Shown one piece after another: positions 6,940 to 12,987 of a stretch of 14,698 bases of DNA (position 1 is the first letter of the stretch; each line of letters starts with the position of its first letter). The notes under the pieces were generated by a model, which saw only the letters and a list, made by a program, of their open reading frames with translations, searched no databases and had not been told where the DNA came from. The stretch comes from CAYYSY01 sp964474355. Its GTDB lineage: Bacteria > Myxococcota_A > UBA9160 > UBA4427. Location of the stretch: positions 1 to 14,698 of the forward strand of contig CAYYSY010000015.1 in the NCBI GenBank assembly GCA_964474355.1, given 5' to 3'. Position numbers and translations under genes: made by a program.

Positions 6940-7590
6940 ATGTCCGAAACCACGATCGATCCGAACCCCGCCGCCGACGCCGCCGCGGCCCTCGAAGCCG
7001 AGCGCTCCGTCGACCGCGCACGCATGAAGAGCATCGGCCGGACGCACCTCCTCATGGTGATGGGAGCGCTCACGCTCTGGGGCGCCGCCGATGCATGGGC
7101 GGCCGTCAGCGACCTGGGCCTCGCCCGTCTGGTGGCGGTCGCCAACGCCTTCATCGCCGCCTACGTGATCACCGGCGTCCTGCACGAGTGGGGCCACTTC
7201 GCGGGCGCGCGCCTGTCGGGCGCGGCATCGCCGGTGCACGAGAAGCCCATCAACCACTTCTTCATGTTCGACTTCCCGTTCGACCGCAACGATGAGCGCC
7301 AGTTCGCATGGATGAGCTGGGGCGGCATCATCGCGCCCTGGGCGCTGGTGCTGCTGACCTTGTGGCTCGTGCCGATCGACACGGCCGGGCGGGCCATGCT
7401 GCTGGCGGCCTTCTTCGCGCGGGCCGTTTCCGTGAGCCTCTTCGAGGTGCCGGTCGTCGTGCGCGCGATCGGCGGCGGCGATCCGCGCACCGAGCTCGGG
7501 AGGCAGCTGGGGGCCGGGGCGCTGAAGTCGAGCGGCAACCTCGGCCTGGCCGCCGGCGCCGTCGTCTGGCTCGTAGTCGTCCTGATCTGA
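6940..7590 (+). CDS. Small membrane protein with HEWGH motif (M50-like metalloprotease family)
   Basis: This 216-aa protein has about five hydrophobic segments (roughly 35-54, 63-81, 128-146, 150-176, 199-216). HEWGH at 82-86, at the end of the second segment, matches the zinc-binding HExxH motif of site-2 protease-like (M50) enzymes, which cut membrane proteins within the bilayer. The following ARLSGA resembles the usual sequence after that motif. The M50 third ligand, an Asp in an NxxPxxxxDG-type motif, is not obvious; GGGDPRTELG (178-187) is the only weak candidate. The N-terminal 30 residues are acidic, Ala-rich and probably cytosolic. The ATG at 6940 follows GGAGG by 10 nt. It could be an active intramembrane protease, a divergent homologue or an inactive relative. 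A 12-nt GC hairpin (7598-7609) follows the stop. No obvious substrate gene is adjacent. Confidence 0.75.
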   Translation: MSETTIDPNPAADAAAALEAERSVDRARMKSIGRTHLLMVMGALTLWGAADAWAAVSDLGLARLVAVANAFIAAYVITGVLHEWGHFAGARLSGAASPVHEKPINHFFMFDFPFDRNDERQFAWMSWGGIIAPWALVLLTLWLVPIDTAGRAMLLAAFFARAVSVSLFEVPVVVRAIGGGDPRTELGRQLGAGALKSSGNLGLAAGAVVWLVVVLI

Positions 7591-7656
7591 CGAGAGAGCC
7601 CGAGCGGGCCGCCCGTGATCACCCATCCGTGCGATTCCCAGCCCCGGCGGAGCGAG

Positions 7657-7662
7657 TAGATT
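7657..7662 (+). promoter_or_regulatory. Possible -10 box before the response regulator
   Basis: TAGATT matches the -10 consensus at four of six positions and lies 27 nt before the ATG at 7690. It would give a leader of about 20 nt carrying the GAGGG ribosome binding site. No convincing -35 box is seen. Confidence 0.25.
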
Positions 7663-7689
7663 AGGGCGCGGACGCATGGGCGAGGGATC

Positions 7690-8352
7690 ATGGATCGACA
7701 CCGCATCCTGCTGGTCGAGGACGACGAGGCGACGCGCGAGCTGTTGATCGAGGCGGTCCGCGCGCAGCCGCGGCTCGAGCTCGTGGGGGCGGCCGACAGC
7801 TGCGCCGCGGCGCGCGGCTCCTTCGAGCGAGCGCTCCCCGACGTGTTGCTGACCGATCTCGACCTGCCCGACGGCAACGGCGTCGAGCTCGTGCGTGAAG
7901 TGCGCGAGCGCGACCCCGACACGCTCGCCATGGTGATCACCGTCCTCGGCGACGACGACAGCGTGATGCGCGCGGTGGAGGCGGGCGCGGCGGGCTATCT
8001 GCTGAAGGGCAGTCCGGGCATCGAGGTCGGCGAGGCGATCCTCGAGCTGACCGCGGGTGGCTCACCCATGACGGCGTCGATCGCCCGCGCGGTGCTCCGG
8101 CTATTCCGTGAGCGCACCGAGGCGGCGCCCCAGGCACATCCCGATGCGCCGCAGCTGACCGAGCGCGAGCTCGAGATCCTGAAGCTCGTCGCCAAGGGCT
8201 TCAAGTTCGGCGAGATCGCCGACGCGCTGGCGATCTCACGACACACCGTGAAGACGCATGTGCGCCACATCTATCGCAAGCTCGAGGTCAACTCGCGGAG
8301 CACGGCGGTCTACGAGGCGATGAACCTGGGGCTCGTCAAGCCGACCGACTAG
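7690..8352 (+). CDS. NarL/FixJ (LuxR-type HTH) two-component response regulator
   Basis: This 220-aa DNA-binding response regulator has a receiver domain at residues 4-120. Acidic-pocket residues are Glu10/Asp11/Asp12, the phosphoacceptor is Asp56 (LLTDLDLPDGNG), the switch Thr is Thr84, and the conserved Lys is Lys106 (YLLKG). After a linker rich in Ala/Pro/Gln, residues 155-205 form the LuxR-type helix-turn-helix (QLTERELEILKLVAKG, then IADALAISRHTVKTHVRHIY). Length and order match NarL-type regulators exactly. GAGGG precedes the ATG by about 4 nt. The gene runs tail-to-tail into a HisKA_3 histidine kinase with only 24 bp between stops. NarL-type regulators normally pair with this kinase class, so it is probably the cognate partner. 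The target promoters are unknown. Confidence 0.95.
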   Translation: MDRHRILLVEDDEATRELLIEAVRAQPRLELVGAADSCAAARGSFERALPDVLLTDLDLPDGNGVELVREVRERDPDTLAMVITVLGDDDSVMRAVEAGAAGYLLKGSPGIEVGEAILELTAGGSPMTASIARAVLRLFRERTEAAPQAHPDAPQLTERELEILKLVAKGFKFGEIADALAISRHTVKTHVRHIYRKLEVNSRSTAVYEAMNLGLVKPTD

Positions 8353-8376
8353 ACCGGCCATGCGGGCGGACGCGAC

Positions 8377-10242
8377 TCAAGCCGACGCTGCAGGCTCTTC
8401 GTCGAGCGGAAGCCAGAGCCGCACCTCCGTGCCCTCGTCACCGTGGTCGACGTCGAGATGCCCCCCCAGCGCTTCTGCCCGGTCGCGCATGTTCCGTACG
8501 CCGTGGCCATCGCCCGCGGCGGGTGGCCGCATCAGGCCATCGTCGCTCACGCTGAGGATCACGTGGTCCCGACCGTCGCGCTGCGCGAGCTCGGTCGACA
8601 CCCGCACGCGGCGCGCACCGGCGTGCTTGAGCACGTTCGTGAAGGCCTCCTCGACGATCCGCCCCACGTTGTGGCACTGCTCCGGCGAGAGGGGCACCGA
8701 CTGCGACAGGTCGGCCGGCCGCCACTCGAGGGTCACGCCCGTGCCGCGGAGCCGCGCCTCCAGCCGGTCGCGCAGCAGCCCGAGCAGCGCATCGAGGTCG
8801 CCCGCGTCGGGATGCAGCGAGTGCATCAGCAGCCGCATGTCGTCGAGTGAGTCGCGCAGCGTCTCGGCGATGCGCTCGCTCGGGGCGCGCCCCGTCTCGA
8901 GCAGGGCGAGGCTCGACACGATCTTGCCGCCCATGCCGTCGTGCACCTCGCGGAGGATGCGCGCGCGCTCGCGCGAGAGGGCGCGGTCCTTCTCGAGCTC
9001 GGCCATGCGCCCGTAGCTCTGCGCGAGCTCGCGCTCGCTCTCCGAGACGCGCTCTTCGAGCTCGACGTTGATGCGTGCGACGCGCTGTGATGCGCGCATG
9101 AATCGCGCGGTCAGGCAGCCTGCGAACGCCAGCAGGATCAGCGGGCCGCCCATCGGCAGCAGCCGCGGCTCGTCCATCGCGAGCGCGCCGAACTGGATCG
9201 CCAGGTCGTGGCCGGCAATCAGCACGAAGCCGGCGGTGCCGGCCAGGAAGATCGGCAGCTCGGCCTGCTGCAGGAGCCGCCGGTTGCGCCCCACCATCAC
9301 GACGATCGAGACGAGGAGGCTGAACGAGACGAGATGAATGGCACGCACCGTGTCCTGCACCGAGCCGACCGGCGTCATCAGGATCACGCCGCCGGCCATG
9401 CCGACGCCCAGGAGCAGGGCGCGCTCGAGCCATCTCCGCTCGATCCCCACGAGCCGCATGGCCAGGAGGACGCCCGACGCGGCGGCTGCCCCGATCGAGA
9501 AGTGCACGAGCCGCTCCCAGTCGTGGAAGGGCAGGGGCAGATCACGGATGTGGTAGTTGAAGCTCACGATGGACCAGAAGCTGGCAGCGGCGAGGAACCA
9601 GCCGTAGACGGGCTCGCGGCCCGAGCCCAGCCAGATCGCGCCGATGAAGAGCAGCATCGCCAGGATCAGCCCGGTCGAGAAGCTCGCCACGTCGACGTGC
9701 CAGAAATGCTGTCGCTCGAAGCGCGGACCCAGCAGCGAGGCCGGGCCGACCGAGAGCGGCTCGAGGCGATCCCACGAGTCCGGGTAGGCGTAGAGCGCGA
9801 CATCGATGCGATTCTCGCCGGCGCGCAGGGTGCGGGGCGAGATCGCGAAGAAGAGCGGGCGGTTCGAGTTGAGGGAGACGGGCGGGCTCATCCGCCCCCC
9901 GTCGCCCACGTGCTCGCCGTTCACGAACACGGAGGCATTGGATGCGAGGCCCGGCAGATAGACTGCCCAACGCTCGCTGGGTACGTCGTCGAGCGAGAAG
10001 GTGAAGCGGTACCAGCCAAGGCCGCCCACGTCGGGGCGGCTCTCGCGCCAGAGGTCGGTCAGGGTGATCGGCGCCCATGCGGCGCTCTCGGGCGGTGGCG
10101 TGAGCGACTCGGAGAGGACGAACTGCCCGGCGTCGAAGCGGATTGCGGCGGCAGTCGCCGCGGTATGCATCGTCGCATCCTCGGCCCGCGCTGCGCCGAG
10201 CGCGCATCCGACCAGGGCTGCGATCACGATCCAACCACGCAT
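8377..10242 (-). CDS. 7TM sensor histidine kinase (HisKA_3 / NarX-type kinase core)
   Basis: This 621-aa membrane kinase has a signal peptide at residues 1-20. A periplasmic beta-sandwich follows (about 55-175; VYLPGLASNASVFVNGEHVG resembles carbohydrate-binding jelly-roll folds). Seven hydrophobic segments lie at about 185-382, the layout of 7TMR-DISM (diverse intracellular signalling) sensors. A charged coiled coil (about 385-430) leads to the dimerization/phosphoacceptor helix REVHDGMGGK with His434. The ATPase domain has EEAFTNVLKHAGA (531-543, N-box), VSDDGLM (565-571, G1) and GHGVRNMRDRAEALGG (579-594, G2). A sensor of this type could respond to an extracellular sugar or small ligand, but the ligand is unknown. 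The start ATG lacks a Shine-Dalgarno and has a TAGAAT box ending 7 nt before it, so a leaderless transcript is possible. Its likely partner is the convergent NarL-type regulator. Confidence 0.93.
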   Translation of the reverse strand: MRGWIVIAALVGCALGAARAEDATMHTAATAAAIRFDAGQFVLSESLTPPPESAAWAPITLTDLWRESRPDVGGLGWYRFTFSLDDVPSERWAVYLPGLASNASVFVNGEHVGDGGRMSPPVSLNSNRPLFFAISPRTLRAGENRIDVALYAYPDSWDRLEPLSVGPASLLGPRFERQHFWHVDVASFSTGLILAMLLFIGAIWLGSGREPVYGWFLAAASFWSIVSFNYHIRDLPLPFHDWERLVHFSIGAAAASGVLLAMRLVGIERRWLERALLLGVGMAGGVILMTPVGSVQDTVRAIHLVSFSLLVSIVVMVGRNRRLLQQAELPIFLAGTAGFVLIAGHDLAIQFGALAMDEPRLLPMGGPLILLAFAGCLTARFMRASQRVARINVELEERVSESERELAQSYGRMAELEKDRALSRERARILREVHDGMGGKIVSSLALLETGRAPSERIAETLRDSLDDMRLLMHSLHPDAGDLDALLGLLRDRLEARLRGTGVTLEWRPADLSQSVPLSPEQCHNVGRIVEEAFTNVLKHAGARRVRVSTELAQRDGRDHVILSVSDDGLMRPPAAGDGHGVRNMRDRAEALGGHLDVDHGDEGTEVRLWLPLDEEPAASA

Positions 10243-10248
10243 GTTCCG

Positions 10249-10254
10249 ATTCTA
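10249..10254 (-). promoter_or_regulatory. -10-like TAGAAT box immediately before the kinase start
   Basis: On the minus strand TAGAAT ends six bases before the ATG at 10242. Normal spacing from a -10 box would place transcription initiation at or next to the A of the start codon. No ribosome binding site is present. No -35 match is seen 16-18 bp upstream. Confidence 0.35.
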
Positions 10255-10320
10255 GTCCCGCGCGCCCGTCTCGGCCCGGGCCGGTCCTGTGCTCGCCCGG
10301 TGATGCACCTGATCCGCTCT

Positions 10321-10362
10321 CGCTGCAATCTTCGAGGTCGCCCGGCCCCGCTGCGATCTTCG
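10321..10362. repeat. Near-identical 14-bp direct repeat in a divergent promoter region
   Basis: CGCTGCAATCTTCG (10321-10334) recurs as CGCTGCGATCTTCG (10349-10362), one mismatch, 28 bp start to start. It lies in the 228-bp gap between the divergent kinase and hendecad-repeat protein genes. It may be a pair of regulator-binding sites. The rest of the gap (10243-10470) shows no gene. Confidence 0.4.
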
Positions 10363-10470
10363 CCGCAACCCTTCGCGGGCGGGCCGGTTGGACCCATCGA
10401 ACCCGGAAGCCGCGCCCGCATGCAGTCGTTCGGCGACTCGTGCCCCGAGCGCGCAGCGAGGAGAGATGAG

Positions 10471-10911
10471 ATGAAGAAGAAGACCGACTGGAAGCGAGCG
10501 ACGCGAACCGCTCTCTGCAGCGTGTCGGGGGCGCTGCTCCTGATGGCAACGGCGAGCCCTGCGCTGGCCGATGCGGGCGACCGCATCGATCGGCGAATGG
10601 ATCGGCGCGGCAACCACGTCGAGCGTCGCCTCGACCGCCGCGGTGACGTCGTGGAGCGCCGCCTCGACAAGAAGGGCGACCGCATCGACCGCCGCCTCGA
10701 CCGGCGCGCCGAGCGCGCCGAGGCGAACGGTCACGAGCGCCGTGCAAAGGCGCTCGACCGGCGCGGAGATCGCGTCGATCGCAGGCTCGATCATCGGGGC
10801 AATCGTGTGGATCGGAAGCTCGACCGGCGGGGTGATCGCCGCGAGCGACAGCTCGATCGGCGAGGCGATCGGATGGAACGGCGCTTCGATCGGCGGCGTG
10901 CGAAGCGCTAG
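10471..10911 (+). CDS. Exported, highly charged hendecad-repeat protein of unknown function
   Basis: This 146-aa protein has a signal peptide (MKKKTDWKR n-region, hydrophobic core about 12-28, cleavage after the ALA at 31-33). The mature part is almost entirely Arg, Asp, Gly and Glu, arranged as 11-residue units of the form G-D-R-I/V-D/E-R-R-L-D-R-R. Four perfect-length units cover 36-79, a 19-residue degenerate spacer covers 80-98, and four more cover 99-142, ending RAKR. Small or hydrophobic residues recur at unit positions 1, 4 and 8 (3-4-4 spacing), the hendecad pattern of long alpha-helices or straight coiled coils. Everything else is salt-bridge-forming charge. AGGAG lies 7 nt before the ATG. 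The upstream extension of this frame is antisense to the kinase gene and not real. Uncharacterised repeat proteins of this style occur in other Gram-negatives; no function is assigned. A periplasmic scaffold, nucleic-acid or polyanion binder, or envelope stress role are guesses. Confidence 0.82.
   Translation: MKKKTDWKRATRTALCSVSGALLLMATASPALADAGDRIDRRMDRRGNHVERRLDRRGDVVERRLDKKGDRIDRRLDRRAERAEANGHERRAKALDRRGDRVDRRLDHRGNRVDRKLDRRGDRRERQLDRRGDRMERRFDRRRAKR
10576..10896 (+). repeat. Tandem 33-bp repeats encoding 11-residue units
   Basis: Units start at residues 36, 47, 58 and 69 (nt 10576-10707) and at 99, 110, 121 and 132 (nt 10765-10896). A 57-bp diverged spacer containing one degraded unit (88-98, ending ALDRR) separates the two blocks. 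Synonymous codons differ between units, such as CGC against CGG and GAC against GAT. This argues for old duplication kept by selection on protein sequence rather than fresh expansion. Confidence 0.88.
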
Positions 10912-10977
10912 GGGGTCGGCGTGCGATGCAGGCCGCCTCGTTGCCCACTCGGCTCGGCGTGCGTCGGGAGCTCTTGG

Positions 10978-10983
10978 TAGCAT
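10978..10983 (+). promoter_or_regulatory. -10-like TAGCAT box just before the DUF4136 lipoprotein
   Basis: TAGCAT ends 7 bases before the ATG at 10991, so a start of transcription at the start codon is conceivable. The same hexamer occurs in the better-supported promoter at 14239-14266. No -35 match is present at normal spacing. The gene could instead be read through from the hendecad-repeat gene 79 bp upstream. Confidence 0.3.
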
Positions 10984-10990
10984 AGTGAGC

Positions 10991-11566
10991 ATGACGAGAG
11001 CCGTGTCGATCGCCGCATTCGCCTTGCTGGTAGCGAGCCTCGCGTGCTCGAGCGTGCGGACTCACTACGACTACGACCCGAACGCCGACTTCGAGCGCTG
11101 GCGCACGTACGCGTGGTACGAGGCCGAGTCGTATCCGGCCGGTAGCCCGCGCCTCGACAACCCGCTGCTCCACGGCCGGATCGTGAATGCGATCGATCGC
11201 GCGTTGACGGCGCACGGCTTCACCCAGGCCGAAGACGATGCGACGCCCGACTTCTACGTCGACTACCACCTTTCGATGGACCGTCGCCTCGACGTGCGCA
11301 CCGTCAACCGCATGTACCACGGTGGCTCGGCCCGCAGATCGTGGGGCGCGCGCGGATGGGGTGGCGTCGCCTGGACCGAGACGCGCGTGAGCGAGGTCGA
11401 GGAGGGGACGATGCTGATCGATCTCGTCGACGTCGAAGCGCGGCAGCTCGTCTGGCGTGGCAACGGTACGCGCCGGCTGCCGAGGAATCTCCAGGGTGAC
11501 CGTCTCACGAGGACGGTCGACGAGGCGGTGAACGAGATCCTTCGCCAGTTTCCGCCGGATCGCTAG
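10991..11566 (+). CDS. DUF4136-type lipoprotein
   Basis: This 191-aa lipoprotein has a signal peptide with the lipobox SLAC (Cys19). After it comes the characteristic start of the DUF4136 family: a short beta-strand ending YDYDP, then a Phe-x-x-x-x-x-TYAWYE segment (about 34-44). A helix with D-N-P-L-L-H-G-R-I-V-x-A-I-D follows, then A-x-G-F and PDFYVDYHL (88-96). Late strands (about 139-157: TMLIDLVDVEARQLVWRG) complete the fold, and a C-terminal helix ends at QFPPDR. The family is periplasmic or outer-membrane facing with unknown biochemical role, common beside envelope genes. Length is typical. The ATG lacks a clear Shine-Dalgarno. Its stop codon shares the palindrome CTAG with the stop of the convergent hydrolase gene. 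Confidence 0.85.
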   Translation: MTRAVSIAAFALLVASLACSSVRTHYDYDPNADFERWRTYAWYEAESYPAGSPRLDNPLLHGRIVNAIDRALTAHGFTQAEDDATPDFYVDYHLSMDRRLDVRTVNRMYHGGSARRSWGARGWGGVAWTETRVSEVEEGTMLIDLVDVEARQLVWRGNGTRRLPRNLQGDRLTRTVDEAVNEILRQFPPDR

Positions 11567-12987
11567 GGCACGCTCCCGTTGGCGGCAGCGAGCCATTCGA
11601 GCACGCGCCGCTCACCGAAGTCGTAGAACGGGTTGTACCGCATTCGCAGCAGCCACTCAGGCGAGAGCGCGAGCAGGCCGCGCTCGCCCCGGATCGCGAA
11701 GTCGCCGAGGAAGAGCCGCGTCGGGTCGCTCGGGGCGTCGCGGCCGTAGAGCGGGTCGTCGGGTGGGAACGGCAGCGCGATGTGCGAGAGCGAGACCACG
11801 CCGGCCGGCCACGCTGCATCGAGCGGTTCAAGCGCCGATGCGTCGGCCACGAACGCGCGTCGGCGTCGCGCGACTACGGTCGAGCTTTCGGCGCTCTCGT
11901 TGGTCACGAACGTGATCGCGAATGGAAGATCGGCCTCGCCGTGCAGTCGGTTCGTGAGCGGCCCCGGGTTGGCCACCATCAGCATCGCCTTGGCCGCGCG
12001 GCGGTTCACGTCGAAGAGCACGAGCTCGTTGCGGTGCGGCGCGAGTCGCCCGAGCAGGCCGTCGACGACGGCGTCGGTCGAGACCGTCGCGTCGACCGTC
12101 GACTTGAGCACGAGGATCGGCGGCAGCTGCTGCTTCTTCGCGGCATCGAGCTGGCCGAGCTGCCGGTCGACGGCCCGGGTCAGGCCGTGGACCACGGCTC
12201 CCGCGTTGGTGGCGAACGAGTTGTACTTGTAGGGGTCGAACTCGGGGAGCACCTGCAGCCAGGCGAGCCGCCCGAGACCCGGCAGCATGGCGAGCGCGTT
12301 CTTGAACCCCGCGAGCCGCGCCGTCGGATGGATCCGCACGGCGGGCGAGATGAGCACGAGGCTCGCGGGCTCGGTCGAGGCGTCGCCTTGCACCGCGTCC
12401 ATCGCGAGCTCCACCGCCAGGGCTGCACCCGTCGAGTAGCCGATGACGTGGATCGGCTTCGCACCGAGGGTCGATGAAAGATGATGCATGCCGAGCCGCA
12501 CGGCGGCCCGCATGTCGTTGCGGTCGACGTGCTTCAGGCCGCTCGGCGCCGTGCCATGTCCCGGTAGCCGAAGGCCGAGCACGAGATAGCCCTCGCGCGA
12601 GAGCCGCTCGCCCAGAGCGCGCAGGCTGTACGGCGAGTCGGACATGCCGTGCAGGAGCAGCACGCCACCGATCGCGCCGTCGCGCGAGCCCAGCTCGAAG
12701 GTGCGATTCCAGTCGGGCGGGATGGACCTCGGATCGGCGGCACTCCCTGCGCTGTAGCGCACGAGCTCGTACTCGTGGCCGGTGGGCGTGCGCTCGTAGA
12801 CCTCGCGCTCGAGCTCGTCGAAGAGGGCGGCCTCGAGGCGCCGGTACTCGTCGAGCGTGGTGATCTCCTCCGCGCGCCTGGCCGTGAACTCCTCGTGCAG
12901 CCGCTTCGTGTGCCAGGGCTCGAGCGCGGGGCCCCGGCAGCCCGCGACCATGCTCGCAGCGAGGCAGAGGATCAGTGCTCCACGCAT
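11563..12987 (-). CDS. Lipoprotein alpha/beta hydrolase (lysophospholipase/esterase-like)
   Basis: This 474-aa protein has a lipobox VAGC (Cys17) and a helical, charged N-terminal region (about 25-70). An alpha/beta hydrolase core follows: LLLHGMSDSPYS (110-121) forms the oxyanion loop, and LPGHGTAPSG (141-150) matches monoacylglycerol lipase/lysophospholipase proteins. GYSTG (183-187) carries nucleophile Ser185, STVDATVS (296-303) gives Asp299, and LSHIALPF (400-407) gives His402. About 100 residues separate Asp and His, more than usual, so a lid or substrate domain may be inserted there. The C-terminus (about 440-474) is helical. It begins within the stop of the DUF900-type hydrolase gene (TGATG, one shared base), so both are probably co-translated. 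A lipid or ester substrate at the membrane is likely, but the specific one is unknown. Confidence 0.9.
   Translation of the reverse strand: MRGALILCLAASMVAGCRGPALEPWHTKRLHEEFTARRAEEITTLDEYRRLEAALFDELEREVYERTPTGHEYELVRYSAGSAADPRSIPPDWNRTFELGSRDGAIGGVLLLHGMSDSPYSLRALGERLSREGYLVLGLRLPGHGTAPSGLKHVDRNDMRAAVRLGMHHLSSTLGAKPIHVIGYSTGAALAVELAMDAVQGDASTEPASLVLISPAVRIHPTARLAGFKNALAMLPGLGRLAWLQVLPEFDPYKYNSFATNAGAVVHGLTRAVDRQLGQLDAAKKQQLPPILVLKSTVDATVSTDAVVDGLLGRLAPHRNELVLFDVNRRAAKAMLMVANPGPLTNRLHGEADLPFAITFVTNESAESSTVVARRRRAFVADASALEPLDAAWPAGVVSLSHIALPFPPDDPLYGRDAPSDPTRLFLGDFAIRGERGLLALSPEWLLRMRYNPFYDFGERRVLEWLAAANGSVP

Noticed and set aside
7598..7609. GCCCG/CGGGC hairpin after the HEWGH gene as a terminator
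   Set aside because: The loop is only two bases and there is no T-run, so it is too weak to call.
5809..7701. Long minus-strand open frame of about 630 codons
   Set aside because: It is a GC-driven shadow of the SDR gene and of the antisense of the HEWGH gene. Its Arg/Gly/His-rich composition has no domain, while the genes in the other frames carry full family motifs and ribosome binding sites.
9208..10470. Upstream extension of the hendecad protein frame to 567 aa
   Set aside because: The extension is antisense to the histidine kinase and has shadow-like composition. The signal peptide and AGGAG place the real start at 10471.
10576..10896. CRISPR-like array at the 33-bp repeats
   Set aside because: The repeats are directly adjacent with no spacers, differ by synonymous codons, and encode a periodic protein in one frame.
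10916..10963. 10-bp direct repeat TCGGCGTGCG (10916-10925 and 10954-10963)
   Set aside because: It is short and GC-rich in a short gap, not distinguishable from chance in this base composition.
9542..11596. 684-codon minus-strand open frame
   Set aside because: It overlaps the kinase in another frame and the antisense of two genes, is Arg-rich, and has no recognisable domain.
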